A DNA stretch of 64,000 bases from positions 62,001 through 126,000 of the forward strand of contig NZ_FRAD01000005.1 in NCBI RefSeq assembly GCF_900142225.1. Direction: 5' to 3'. Position 1 is the first letter of the stretch. Every line of letters begins with the position of its first letter. The stretch is from Hathewaya proteolytica DSM 3090. Its GTDB lineage: Bacteria > Bacillota > Clostridia > Clostridiales > Clostridiaceae. Made by a program: the position numbers and the translations under genes. The notes beneath the pieces were generated by a model. The model was given only the letters and a program-made list of their open reading frames with translations. It searched no databases and was not told the origin of the DNA. This document shows, piece by piece, positions 8,236 to 17,059 of the stretch.

Positions 8236-8796
8236 TTACTGAACTCTTTCCATGTACTCGCCAGTTCTTGTATCTATTCTTATTGTTTCACCTTCATTTA
8301 CAAACAAAGGTACCTTTACGATAGCTCCAGTTTCAACTGTTGCTGGCTTCATAACGTTAGTTGCAGTATTTCCCTTTGCACCTGGTTCACACTCAGTTAT
8401 AAGAAGTTCAACGAAGTTAGGAGCTTCCACTGAAAATGCTTCTCCCTTGAAAAACTTTATAACAGCATTCATATTTTCTTTTAAGAATTTTATAGCGTTT
8501 TCAACTTTTTCATAGTTTAAAGGAACCTGTTCGTAAGTTTCCTGATCCATGAAATAATACAACTCTCCATCATTGTATAAGTATTGCATTTCTTTTCTTT
8601 CAACTACAGCTTCCTGAAGCTTTGCTGTTGGGTTGTATGTTGTTTCTACAACTCCTCCAGTTATAACGTTTTTCTTAGTTACCCTTACAAAAGCTGCCCC
8701 CTTACCTGGTTTTACGTGAAGGAAATCTACTATTGTAAATACCTGTCCATCTTCTTCGAAAGTAGTTCCTTTTCTTAACTCTCCTGCTGATATCAT
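8236..8796 (-). CDS. efp: Translation elongation factor P
   Basis: tRNA-shaped three-domain protein that binds stalled ribosomes and helps form polyproline peptide bonds. It has 186 residues, normal length. The loop that reaches the peptidyl-transferase centre reads HVKPGKGAAFV with Lys at position 32, the residue modified in Bacillus EF-P. The C-terminal domain carries ITECEPGAKGNTATN and the terminal IDTRTGEYMERV signature. It has its own promoter and terminator. The position beside spoIIIA and a comG-like operon recalls the Bacillus arrangement. Confidence 0.98.
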   Translation of the reverse strand: MISAGELRKGTTFEEDGQVFTIVDFLHVKPGKGAAFVRVTKKNVITGGVVETTYNPTAKLQEAVVERKEMQYLYNDGELYYFMDQETYEQVPLNYEKVENAIKFLKENMNAVIKFFKGEAFSVEAPNFVELLITECEPGAKGNTATNVMKPATVETGAIVKVPLFVNEGETIRIDTRTGEYMERVQ

Positions 8797-8909
8797 GAAT
8801 ATCCCTCCAAAATGCGTTTTGTTATTTTATTAATGAACATATATTATCTTTAGCTAATAAATTTTCTATGTTCTAAACAATGTTAAGGTCACATTACCCG
8901 ACAGTATAA

Positions 8910-8938
8910 ATTTTACTACAATTAACGTGCAAATACAA
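8910..8938 (-). promoter_or_regulatory. Candidate sigma-A promoter for efp
   Basis: On the minus strand TTGTAT (8933-8938) and TAAAAT (8910-8915) are 17 bases apart, about 115 bases upstream of the efp start. The -10 box matches 5 of 6, the -35 box 3 of 6. An overlapping TTGCAC / TATACT pair (18-base spacer) is an alternative. Confidence 0.4.
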
Positions 8939-8985
8939 ATAGTTTATTGCATTCTCTTTAAATATTTTCTTCAAAATCATAGATT

Positions 8986-9393
8986 TTATTCATTAATTTC
9001 CTTAGCTTCTATGTAATTATCATAATATATTACATTATATTTCTTATGTCTGTACAAAATATTGTTAGAGTAATAACTTATTTCAGCTACGTTGCCCTGC
9101 CCGTGAATAGAAATATAAGAAACATCATCTATGTAAATGTTGCTATTAAAATCTACACTTTTATTATTTCTGCAACATAAGTATTCATTGTGTAGCATAT
9201 GAAATAAACGCTGCTTTGCCGATGCTATCTCTATTTCCTTTAGTGAAGCCTTAGAATTTATTTTTACATAACATTGTTGATTTTGCTGAAAGCTCATTAT
9301 GTTTGTTAGACAAAGTAAAATAAAAAGCATGCATATCGACGTAAAAACCATTATACTGCCATTCTTTTTTTTATTTTTTTTAATTATATGCAT
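8986..9393 (-). CDS. Pseudopilin-like protein without Glu5 (ComGG/GspK position)
   Basis: Last gene of the comG-like operon, 135 residues. A basic leader MHIIKKNKKKNG is followed by a hydrophobic stretch SIMVFTSICMLFILLCL, the layout of a type IV prepilin. Position +5 after the glycine is Phe, not the Glu found in the other three. Loss of Glu5 is a known trait of GspK/PilX-type tip subunits, and the last comG gene, comGG, sits at this position in Bacillus. The remainder is a soluble region rich in Tyr, Asn and Ile without a recognised domain. It overlaps the preceding gene by 10 bases. Function is inferred from context only. Confidence 0.65.
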   Translation of the reverse strand: MHIIKKNKKKNGSIMVFTSICMLFILLCLTNIMSFQQNQQCYVKINSKASLKEIEIASAKQRLFHMLHNEYLCCRNNKSVDFNSNIYIDDVSYISIHGQGNVAEISYYSNNILYRHKKYNVIYYDNYIEAKEINE

Positions 9394-9818
9394 TTTAAAT
9401 ATTTTTCTCCTATATCCGTCTCAATAAAAATATAAACCAAAAAATCTCCATATTTATTCACTGTAAAAGTTTTAATGTTATTCATGCTTATAGTGTTGGT
9501 GCCTATATTCCCACCTATATCGGCAAACTTTGTCACAACCTGAATTCTTTTGTTTTTTAAAAATATCTCCTTCTTTTTGCCTGCATCTTCATATATCACA
9601 ATTTTTTTAAACTCCAAAATATCATACCCATTGCCTTGGCTTATAATACTTTCAATAAAAGTCAAAGTGTCATTTATAGACATTTTTTCTTTGTGTTTTA
9701 TGGAAAACTCCCTGTATTCTCTGCATTCCATCACAAATAGGATATAAACATTGCTTACAATGATCATAAATATAAACATGGCAATTATGGCCTCAACTAG
9801 TATGAATCCTTTCTTCAT
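9384..9818 (-). CDS. Minor type IV prepilin (third of the cluster)
   Basis: The 144-residue protein begins MKKGFILVEAIIAMFIFMI: a short basic leader, Gly-Phe cleavage site, Glu at mature position 5 and a hydrophobic helix, i.e. a class III signal peptide for a prepilin peptidase. The start at 9818 is chosen because GGAAGG precedes it; a longer in-frame start at 9836 would interrupt the normal leader. The C-terminal part is beta-rich with no named domain. It overlaps the previous prepilin gene by 26 bases. By position it may correspond to ComGE or ComGF. Confidence 0.82.
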   Translation of the reverse strand: MKKGFILVEAIIAMFIFMIIVSNVYILFVMECREYREFSIKHKEKMSINDTLTFIESIISQGNGYDILEFKKIVIYEDAGKKKEIFLKNKRIQVVTKFADIGGNIGTNTISMNNIKTFTVNKYGDFLVYIFIETDIGEKYLKCI

Positions 9819-10236
9819 AAACCCTTCCTTTCGCAAAAGTAAACATATTTTCTAATTTATCATCATAGAATAATTTAACTTCAACAATAATGCACTGTTC
9901 CTCTCTTATGCCAATAGATATATACTGTTTTTCACAAGGGCTATGGGTATACTCATTCAATTTCATAACAGGTATTTTATAAATTGTATTGTCATCTAAA
10001 GGAGTATATATTATTTCATCCTTATAGATTAGCAACTCATCATAAGCATACCTGTTCAAAAAAGTTTTTAAAATACAATTTTGCAGATTTGACTCCACTG
10101 TTTCCCTTTGAAGCAAAATACGCTGCTTTATAATGTATGTTTTCAAAATAAAAAGTGACGAGGAAAACAGAGAGAAGATTGCCAAGGACACAATTACTTC
10201 CACAAAGGAAAAACCTTTTCTACTCCTCATTGACAT
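9793..10236 (-). CDS. Minor type IV prepilin (second of the cluster)
   Basis: Starts MSMRSRKGFSFVEVIVSLA, with Gly-Phe cleavage, Glu5 and a hydrophobic helix to about residue 32, so it is a prepilin for the membrane-inserted pilus or pseudopilus. It has 147 residues. The start at 10236 (or 10230) lies inside the end of the preceding gene, with GGGGGTG upstream. An in-frame start at 10257 would give an unusually long leader. The soluble domain (NTIYKIPVMKLNEYTHSPCEK, part of it) is unassigned. Confidence 0.82.
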   Translation of the reverse strand: MSMRSRKGFSFVEVIVSLAIFSLFSSSLFILKTYIIKQRILLQRETVESNLQNCILKTFLNRYAYDELLIYKDEIIYTPLDDNTIYKIPVMKLNEYTHSPCEKQYISIGIREEQCIIVEVKLFYDDKLENMFTFAKGRVYEERIHTS

Positions 10237-10654
10237 AATTTGTATACACCCCCACACTGAGCTTCTTTTCTTCTTTACCTCTCACAAAATATATACTACC
10301 TGCGTTTTTTATATAGCCAGTATTGTCAATATTTATTCTGCTGAGTTCAAAGGTTATCTTTCTTATCTCTACATCATCTAAAATCTGCAACTTTTTTTCG
10401 CAATGAACACCTATGTAAAACTTCATCTGCCTTGTGTCGCTATCAAAAATAATGTATCCACTTTTACATTTTTCTCTGCAAATATTCTTTCCAATTATTA
10501 TAAAATCTCTACATTGCATTACAGATTTTGACAAAGTCATATTTTTTTCTGATTCAATTATGGATCTACATAAAATAAAGCTTGTGTTGCAAAAAGTACA
10601 CATTATAAAAATATATACTAAAAGTTCAACTAAACATATACCTGGTTTTTTCAT
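10220..10654 (-). CDS. Minor type IV prepilin, GspH/ComGD-like (first of the cluster)
   Basis: MKKPGICLVELLVYIFIM has a prepilin leader; cleavage after Gly would leave Ile at +1 (unusual; Phe or Met is common) and Glu at +5. The C-terminal region, with NAGSIYFVRGKEEKKLSVGV, resembles the beta-rich end of GspH/ComGD minor pilins. The ATG at 10654 overlaps the comGB-like stop as ATGA, so it is preferred over an in-frame start at 10687. Its position is where ComGC, the major pilin, sits in Bacillus, but it lacks the short, highly conserved ComGC pattern. Confidence 0.8.
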   Translation of the reverse strand: MKKPGICLVELLVYIFIMCTFCNTSFILCRSIIESEKNMTLSKSVMQCRDFIIIGKNICREKCKSGYIIFDSDTRQMKFYIGVHCEKKLQILDDVEIRKITFELSRINIDNTGYIKNAGSIYFVRGKEEKKLSVGVYTNYVNEE

Positions 10655-11685
10655 TTTAAATTTCCCATGCTTTCCATCACCGGACACATAACCGAATATA
10701 TAAGGAAAAATATCATAATTCCTAGCAAAATAATAAGTGCTGGCTGTAATATATTAATTGCTTTTTTAAAACTTTCATTAAACCTATCCTTTTGAATCTT
10801 ATAGGAATTGTATAGACTTTGTTCTAACTGGGCAGTATCTTCTCCCACACATATAATATCTATAGCTATGCAAGGGAATATTTCCATACTGCTCAAAGCC
10901 CTATGAAAAGGCTCACCACTCTTTATGTATTTTAAACCTCGTAAAATTTTGTGCTTTAAAATACTATCTTTTTCATTCTTCATCATAATTTCTAGGCAGT
11001 TGTTAATGTGGACACCATTATCCAAAAGAACATACATAAAATATGTATATTTCATACTGCATACACTATGGTAAACCCACTTTACCAACAGAACTTTATT
11101 CATGATGAAATACAAGCCCCTTTTAAACTTGAAATAACACACGATGAATATAAAAAAAATAAACATTATCACTGAAATAACATACCTCCAATACTTTCTT
11201 ATCCACTGATTTATAGTAAGAAGTGAATTCATGTATTTGTTATTGTCTATATTACAGCTGCTGAGGCTATTGTTCATCATTGGAGCAAAATAAAGAACCA
11301 CTCCTAAAAACAACAGTATTCCAAGGACAACTACAAATAAGGGGTATGCTAAGGTAGCCCAAAGAGATTTATTTCTTTTCTTCTTCTCCTCATAGTACTC
11401 CACCAAACTTTTGAGTACACTGCATAACTGACCTGACTCTTCCCCTATTTTTATTAATTGAATCACATATTGGGGAAAATAAAGGCTTTTTTCAAAGGAC
11501 TCTCCCATGGAATAACCTTTGTCCATGTTAGCTTTTATGCTTTTTACAGCCTTTAAAGTTCTTCCCTTACAAAGCTTGCGATTAATCATCATTTCTAAAA
11601 CCTTTGGAAGGTTGTAACCACACTTAAGATACATATACATATTTCTATTTAATCTAATTATCTCATCAATTTTTAGTTCCTTCAT
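10651..11685 (-). CDS. Type IV pilus / competence inner-membrane platform protein (GspF/PilC/ComGB family)
   Basis: Polytopic protein that couples the assembly ATPase to pilin insertion. The 344 residues contain two repeated T2SSF helical domains, about 1-130 and 205-335. The first has SIKANMDKGYSMGESFEKS and IGEESGQL; the second has LKYIKSGEPFHRALSS and VGEDTAQLEQSL, the expected repeat signatures. Three membrane segments lie near 115, 170 and 325. Its start overlaps the ATPase stop (ATGA) and its stop overlaps the first prepilin start, so the three genes are translationally coupled. Confidence 0.93.
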   Translation of the reverse strand: MKELKIDEIIRLNRNMYMYLKCGYNLPKVLEMMINRKLCKGRTLKAVKSIKANMDKGYSMGESFEKSLYFPQYVIQLIKIGEESGQLCSVLKSLVEYYEEKKKRNKSLWATLAYPLFVVVLGILLFLGVVLYFAPMMNNSLSSCNIDNNKYMNSLLTINQWIRKYWRYVISVIMFIFFIFIVCYFKFKRGLYFIMNKVLLVKWVYHSVCSMKYTYFMYVLLDNGVHINNCLEIMMKNEKDSILKHKILRGLKYIKSGEPFHRALSSMEIFPCIAIDIICVGEDTAQLEQSLYNSYKIQKDRFNESFKKAINILQPALIILLGIMIFFLIYSVMCPVMESMGNLK

Positions 11686-13151
11686 AATACCACCTTATAC
11701 ACTTCTTCCAAAGAAGTTATTCCGCTTTTTATATATTGCTTACACATGCTTTGAAGGGTAATAAACCCGTTATCTATGCAGAACTTTCTAAAGCCCGATA
11801 AATCCTTATTTTCGCTTATATACTGTTTGCATTTATCATCCATAATCAATATCTCATATATTATACTTCTCCCCATATAACCAGTGAAATTGCACTTTTC
11901 ACAGCCCTTGCCTCTGTAAAGCTTAGTGCCTTCTTCAACAAACTCGTAGCAATCACCATACTGATTTACGTATTCCTCTCTGCAATGGGGGCAAATTTTT
12001 CTCACAAGTCGTTGGGACACTATATAAGATAAGGCATCTAACAAAATATATTTTTCAATATTCATATCCAGAAGCCTAGTTATAACACTGGTAGCATCGT
12101 AGGTGTGGATGGTTGACAGTACAAGGTGGCCCGTTATGGCGGCTCTTAAAGCTATTTTTGCTGTTTCTTCGTCCCTAATCTCCCCTATCATTATTACGTC
12201 TGGATCTTGACGGAGTACACTTTTTAAAGCCTCCTTGAATCCCATATTAGCCTTTTCATTTAAACTTACTTGAGTTATGCCACTTATCTTGTACTCTATA
12301 GGGTCTTCGATGGTTATTATATTCTTTTCCTTTTTATTCATCAAATTTATTATAGCTTTTAATGTAGTGCTTTTCCCGCTGCTAGTAGGTCCTGACACTA
12401 AAAAAATACCATTGCTTTTAAAAGCTAAATTTTTCAAAACCTCAGCGTGGTTCTTGAATCCTAAATCTTGAAGATTTATCTGTTTTTCAGGGTTCAATAT
12501 TCTGATGACTAATTTCTCTCTATACATGCTAGGCAAAGTAGATGTCCTCATGTTGTAAACTTGATTTTTGAAATTAAAATTCATGTTCCCATCTTGAGGC
12601 ACAAGTTTTTTTGATATATCCATGGAAGACTCCAATTTTACAATGGAAAGTATTTTGTCATATACTGGCAGTGGAAACTTGAAAAAGCAGTTTAGCACTC
12701 CGTCCATCCTAAATCTCACATAACACATGGAGCTTTCCCCTTCAAAGTGGACATCGCTACTTTTATTTTCAATGGCAGAATTAATAATATGGCGCATTAT
12801 GCTTCTCGTCAAATCATGGCTCTGATTTTTCCCCATTATTTCTGTATTGTATTTTTGTATACAGTAACAAAATTCCGAATATAGTATATATGTCATATGT
12901 ACTTTTAACTTGCTGATTTTCTCTATATTATTCAAAGTCTTTTCCCTTAACTTCTTATAGCTCAATACATATACATAATTTTCATCGTAATTTACTGCTA
13001 CGAAACCTTCATTGCACATATAAGCTATAGAAAAAAGACTTAATATCACCATATTATTGAATCCTGTTTCAATACTGTATTCATGATAATTTTTTTCTTT
13101 TAAAACTTTATTCTGACTATAGCACATAATGGTTTCTAAAAAATTATTCAC
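11682..13151 (-). CDS. Type IV pilus / competence assembly ATPase (GspE/PilB/ComGA family)
   Basis: Cytoplasmic hexameric ATPase driving pilin polymerisation. It has 489 residues. Walker A is GPTSSGKSTT (~254-263). The Asp box and Walker B are DPDVIMIGEIRDEETA, and the His box is TGHLVLSTIHTYDA. A zinc-binding tetracysteine module, CPHC ... CEKC, occupies ~385-420, as in PilB and GspE. The N-terminal ~120 residues are shorter than in PilB and lack a clear GspE-II domain, closer to ComGA. The start is GTG with AGGGAAG upstream. First gene of the pilin operon. Confidence 0.93.
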   Translation of the reverse strand: MNNFLETIMCYSQNKVLKEKNYHEYSIETGFNNMVILSLFSIAYMCNEGFVAVNYDENYVYVLSYKKLREKTLNNIEKISKLKVHMTYILYSEFCYCIQKYNTEIMGKNQSHDLTRSIMRHIINSAIENKSSDVHFEGESSMCYVRFRMDGVLNCFFKFPLPVYDKILSIVKLESSMDISKKLVPQDGNMNFNFKNQVYNMRTSTLPSMYREKLVIRILNPEKQINLQDLGFKNHAEVLKNLAFKSNGIFLVSGPTSSGKSTTLKAIINLMNKKEKNIITIEDPIEYKISGITQVSLNEKANMGFKEALKSVLRQDPDVIMIGEIRDEETAKIALRAAITGHLVLSTIHTYDATSVITRLLDMNIEKYILLDALSYIVSQRLVRKICPHCREEYVNQYGDCYEFVEEGTKLYRGKGCEKCNFTGYMGRSIIYEILIMDDKCKQYISENKDLSGFRKFCIDNGFITLQSMCKQYIKSGITSLEEVYKVVL

Positions 13152-13294
13152 GCAATCACTTCCCTATGAGAATTGTAAGGTTATTCTCAATATTTTTATT
13201 CTATCTATAATATATACCCATTATTACTTTATTTATACACATTAAAAGGATTAAACTGGCAATCACTATATGATATATATATAATTCAGGTGAT

Positions 13295-13323
13295 TTGATA
13301 TGAAATTTTAGATATAGTATAAT
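13295..13323 (+). promoter_or_regulatory. Sigma-A promoter for rqcH
   Basis: TTGATA (13295-13300) and a perfect TATAAT (13318-13323) are separated by exactly 17 bases, 65 bases upstream of the rqcH start. The rest of the 236-base gap toward the divergent pilin operon is A/T-rich with no other clear element. Confidence 0.75.
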
Positions 13324-13387
13324 TAAATATACTGTTATGATGAACATAGATATATATAGACTACACACTTAGAAAGGAAGTAACGCA

Positions 13388-15115
13388 ATGTCACTAGATG
13401 GTTTGTTTTTAAAAAGTGTCGAAATGGAATTAAGAGAACTATTAGTCAACTGCCGAATAGATAAGATCAATCAACCAGAAAAGGATGAAATAATCCTAAG
13501 CTTTAATAAAAATAAGAAGAATTATAAATTGTTGATTAGCTCTAACTCCACTTACGGAAGGATACATATAACAAATGAAATAAGAGAGAATCCTTCAAAA
13601 GCTCCTATGTTTTGCATGATTCTTAGAAAATACTTATCGGGAGCTAGAATTGTATCCGTAGACCAATTGAATATGGATAGAATCATAATTATAAAATTTG
13701 AAAATACAGATGAGTTGGGCTTTAACAGCACTTATTCTCTTATAGTTGAGATCATGAACCGCCATAGCAATATTACCCTTGTGAGAGATAGGGATAATAT
13801 AATAATGGATTGCATAAAGCATGTAGGCTCAAATGTAAACACCTACAGGGTTCTGTACTCAGGCGCAGAATATGTATATCCACCTGAAAGCTCCAAGGAA
13901 AATATTCTTACTGTTATGGACTCAACTGTTGAAAAACTCATTGAAGAAAATGATTTATGCCAAGATTTCTTTTCAAATTGTTTTCAAGGCATAAGCAAAA
14001 AAACTTCTCGTTTCCTTTATGAAAATTTTCTCAATATCTTTAAAGGCATAATTGATAAGAACAACATTAAAACATTTATACATCACCTAGTCCAAATCAT
14101 ATTAGATAGAGACTTCACCTTCTTTATCTACAACAACAACAATGTTCCTGACTTTAGCTGTATTGACTTTAAGGGTAACAACGATGTTGAAAGAAAAACC
14201 TTTAGCAGCGCCTCTAGTCTCTTGGAAGCTTACTACAATGAAAAAGATAAAAGAGACAGATTAAACACCAGGAGCTCGGACTTACAGCGTATTGTTCAAA
14301 CAAATATTGAACGCTGCGAAAAAAAATTACATATCTTTAATGAAACTTTAAAGGAATGTGAAAAAAAAGATGACTTTAAGCTTAAGGGCGAATTGTTAAC
14401 AGCCAACATCTATAAACTTCAAAGCGGCATATCCTCTATTTCCCTAGAAAACTATTACGATGAAACTTTGCCCCTTTTGGATATTGCTCTTGATAAAAGC
14501 AAAACTCCTGCAGAAAATATACAAATGTACTACAAAAAATACACAAAACTAAAAAAATCTGAAGAGATGTCTATCATAAATATTGCCACCTGTGAGGATG
14601 AGATAACATACCTTAGTTCCGTACTGAACTCAATACTTCAAGTTGAAAACTACGTTGAGATTGAAGATATAAGAGCTGAACTGATGGAATCAGGTTATAT
14701 AAAGTTTAGCAAGAAAAAAGATAAGTCAAAAAAAACCTCAAAGCCCTACCATTATATATTTAAAGATGGTTCTAGTATTTTCGTAGGTAAAAATAACATA
14801 CAAAATGATCACCTAACATTGAAATTTGCTGGGAAGAACGATATTTGGATGCACACAAAAAACATCCCTGGATCCCACGTCATAATACAGACTTCTAATA
14901 ATACCTATCCGTCAGAAGAGCTTTTAGATACCGCTGCAAGCCTTGCTGCTTATTATAGCAAAGGTAGAAACTCGTCAAAGGTTCCTGTGGATTATACGGA
15001 GGTAAAGAACGTTAAAAAGCCAAAGGGTGCGAAACCAGGTATGGTGATTTACGTTACCAACAAAACCATTTTAGCGTCACCAAGGGAGCCCTTGTCCATG
15101 GATCTAAAAGAATAG
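13388..15115 (+). CDS. rqcH: Ribosome quality control factor RqcH (NFACT family)
   Basis: Bacterial Rqc2/NEMF homologue that binds 50S subunits carrying stalled peptidyl-tRNA and adds C-terminal alanine tails that mark the chain for degradation. It has 575 residues. The NFACT-N domain (MSLDGLFLKSVEMELRELL) covers ~1-200. A helix-hairpin-helix and coiled-coil region follows (~200-430; SSDLQRIVQTNIERCEKK). The C-terminal NFACT-R/DUF814 domain carries NDIWMHTKNIPGSHVII (~490). Older annotation calls such proteins fibronectin-binding protein A. GAAAGGAAG precedes the ATG. It is monocistronic between a promoter and a bidirectional terminator. Confidence 0.95.
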   Translation: MSLDGLFLKSVEMELRELLVNCRIDKINQPEKDEIILSFNKNKKNYKLLISSNSTYGRIHITNEIRENPSKAPMFCMILRKYLSGARIVSVDQLNMDRIIIIKFENTDELGFNSTYSLIVEIMNRHSNITLVRDRDNIIMDCIKHVGSNVNTYRVLYSGAEYVYPPESSKENILTVMDSTVEKLIEENDLCQDFFSNCFQGISKKTSRFLYENFLNIFKGIIDKNNIKTFIHHLVQIILDRDFTFFIYNNNNVPDFSCIDFKGNNDVERKTFSSASSLLEAYYNEKDKRDRLNTRSSDLQRIVQTNIERCEKKLHIFNETLKECEKKDDFKLKGELLTANIYKLQSGISSISLENYYDETLPLLDIALDKSKTPAENIQMYYKKYTKLKKSEEMSIINIATCEDEITYLSSVLNSILQVENYVEIEDIRAELMESGYIKFSKKKDKSKKTSKPYHYIFKDGSSIFVGKNNIQNDHLTLKFAGKNDIWMHTKNIPGSHVIIQTSNNTYPSEELLDTAASLAAYYSKGRNSSKVPVDYTEVKNVKKPKGAKPGMVIYVTNKTILASPREPLSMDLKE

Positions 15116-15157
15116 AAAAAAGATGTCATAGCTCAATTGCTATGACATCTTTTTTTG
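15116..15157. terminator. Bidirectional terminator between rqcH and uraA
   Basis: A perfect 17-bp inverted repeat (AAAAAAGATGTCATAGC and its complement) with a 6-base loop begins at the base after the rqcH stop and ends just before the uraA stop. A- and T-tracts on both sides allow termination of both converging transcripts. Confidence 0.95.
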
Positions 15158-15158
15158 T

Positions 15159-16457
15159 CTATGACTCTGATTTACTCTTTTCAGGAAGTAGCAAATTCAA
15201 GAATATACCCACAAGAGTGGCCAAGGCTACCTGTGCTATTTCAATGCTAGTTCCGTTTGGAAGAGGAATTGAAATGTTTGCACCTCCAACGCCTAGTACG
15301 ATTATTACAGAAGCAATGATAAGATTTCTTTTCATTCCAAAATCAATTTTGTTTTCAATATAAACTCTAAATCCAGATGAGGCGATAATTCCAAACAACA
15401 GTATGCTGACTCCGCCCATGACTGGCAAAGGTATATTGGTTAGTATGGCAGTTACTTTTCCGATCATGGATAATACTATAGCAATAATAGCAGCGCCCCC
15501 AATGACCCATACGCTGTATATTTTTGTTATGGCCATAACTCCAATGTTTTCACCATAAGTAGTATTAGGTGGTGCACCTACAAGTCCTGCAAAACAAGTT
15601 GCGATTCCATCGCCTAATATGGACCTATGAAGTCCAGGTTCCTTTGTGAAATCTCTTCCAATTATATTATTAGTAACGTATACATGTCCAATGTGTTCAG
15701 CTAAAGTTACAAAAGCCACTGGAAGCATTAATATTATAGCACCCCAACTTAAGCTTGGAAGTGTAAACTTAGGCATAGCAAACCATGGTGCATTTGAGAT
15801 TTCTTTAATATGTTCTTGAGGTATAGCCCCTATTACAAGTGCTATTATGTATCCTGAAACCATGGCAATAAGTATAGGAATTACGCCAAGGAATCCTTTA
15901 AAAAACATAGATCCTATTATACCAATGCCTAAAGTTGACAGAGATACAATAAGCCATTTATACCTAGGAATCTCCACTAAAATCTGAGAAATATTATCCT
16001 TATTAAGATATGATGGATTCAACCCCGCCCAATTTATGGCTACATTTGCAAGTGATAATCCTATAACTATAATTACAGATCCTACTACTATGGGTGATAG
16101 GGTTTTGTTCAACCAATCTATACCCACTAATTTTATAATACCAGCTACTACAACGTATACCAGTCCAGCAGCCACAATGCCGCTTAACATACCACTTACA
16201 CCATATGCACTGCTAGCTATTTGCATGGGAACTACAAAGGCAAAGGATGAGCCCACATAAGCTGGTAACTTTGCTTTTGTGCAAAGTATGTATAAAAGTG
16301 TTCCTACACCACTGCCAAACAAAGCCATAGAAGGACTTAACCCCGTAAGCATTGGTACTAGTATTGTTGCACCAATCATAGCAAAAAGGTGCTGAAAGCT
16401 GAGGGCAATTGTTTTCCCCATTGGTAGCCTTTCTTCAACATCAACAAAATCTTTCAT
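15159..16457 (-). CDS. uraA: Uracil permease (NCS2 family)
   Basis: Membrane symporter importing uracil for salvage. The 432 residues form about 14 hydrophobic segments. It starts LPMGKTIALSFQHLFAMIGA and LVPMLTGLSPSMALFGSGVGT, typical of UraA/PyrP, and has the family motifs PKFTLPSLSWGAI, VTLAEHIGHVYVTN and GAPPNTTYGENIGVMAITK in the substrate-binding region. It is the last gene of the mtnN-lspA-rluD-pyrR-uraA unit, 49 bases after pyrR. In Bacillus the same pair (pyrR-pyrP) opens the pyrimidine operon, which is absent here. Confidence 0.95.
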   Translation of the reverse strand: MKDFVDVEERLPMGKTIALSFQHLFAMIGATILVPMLTGLSPSMALFGSGVGTLLYILCTKAKLPAYVGSSFAFVVPMQIASSAYGVSGMLSGIVAAGLVYVVVAGIIKLVGIDWLNKTLSPIVVGSVIIVIGLSLANVAINWAGLNPSYLNKDNISQILVEIPRYKWLIVSLSTLGIGIIGSMFFKGFLGVIPILIAMVSGYIIALVIGAIPQEHIKEISNAPWFAMPKFTLPSLSWGAIILMLPVAFVTLAEHIGHVYVTNNIIGRDFTKEPGLHRSILGDGIATCFAGLVGAPPNTTYGENIGVMAITKIYSVWVIGGAAIIAIVLSMIGKVTAILTNIPLPVMGGVSILLFGIIASSGFRVYIENKIDFGMKRNLIIASVIIVLGVGGANISIPLPNGTSIEIAQVALATLVGIFLNLLLPEKSKSES

Positions 16458-16506
16458 TTTTTAACACTTCCTTATATTAAATTCTATAAAATAAAATTGA
16501 TACACA

Positions 16507-17043
16507 CTAGTTATTACAGATTTTTATAGAGTCCACTTCATCTAATTCTTTCAATTCTACAGAAATAACTTCCTTATGTGAAGTTGGTATATTTTTACCT
16601 ACAAAATCTGCTCTAATAGGCAATTCCCTATGTCCTCTATCTACTAAAACAGCCAATTGAATCATCTTTGGCCTGCCCTCATCTATTATAGCATCCATGG
16701 CAGCCCTCACTGATCGACCTGTGTACATTACATCGTCAATTAAAATTACGATTTTATCTTTTACGATGACTCCTAGACTTTCCGTTGCGATGTTTGCCTT
16801 TTCCCTTAGTTCTAGGCGGTCATCTCTGTAATATGTTATGTCCACTGAACCAACTGGAAGGCTAACGTTCTCTATGCTCTCAATGATTTGTGATATTCTA
16901 CGAGCCAAGGGTACTCCTCTTGTTTTTATACCTATGAGCACTATGTTTTCCACACCTTTATTTTTCTCTATTATTTCATGGGCAATTCTAGTAAGAGTTC
17001 TGTTTATGCCTTTTTCATCTAATATTTCAGCCTTCAACTGCAT
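16507..17043 (-). CDS. pyrR: PyrR bifunctional regulator / uracil phosphoribosyltransferase
   Basis: UMP-responsive RNA-binding attenuation protein that also converts uracil plus PRPP to UMP. It has 178 residues, normal length. The PRPP-binding motif is VILIDDVMYTGRSVRAAMDA (~90-109), with GIKTRGVPLARRI near 45 and VDRGHRELPIRADFVGKN near 140. It lies directly upstream of uraA, so both genes serve uracil use. No PyrR-type antiterminator/terminator pair is visible in the 49-base gap to uraA or in the 16-base gap to rluD. Confidence 0.96.
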   Translation of the reverse strand: MQLKAEILDEKGINRTLTRIAHEIIEKNKGVENIVLIGIKTRGVPLARRISQIIESIENVSLPVGSVDITYYRDDRLELREKANIATESLGVIVKDKIVILIDDVMYTGRSVRAAMDAIIDEGRPKMIQLAVLVDRGHRELPIRADFVGKNIPTSHKEVISVELKELDEVDSIKICNN

Positions 17044-17059
17044 ATTATCACACCTTTCA

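Noticed and set aside
11780..11800. CCGATAA-like string resembling a sigma-28 -10 box
   Set aside because: It lies inside the comGA-like coding region on the non-relevant strand with no TAAA -35 element at the right distance.
13152..13290. Possible promoter for the comG-like operon (TTGCCA, 19-base spacer, TATAAA on the minus strand)
   Set aside because: The spacer is too long and the gap is so A/T-rich that chance matches are likely; not reported as a feature.
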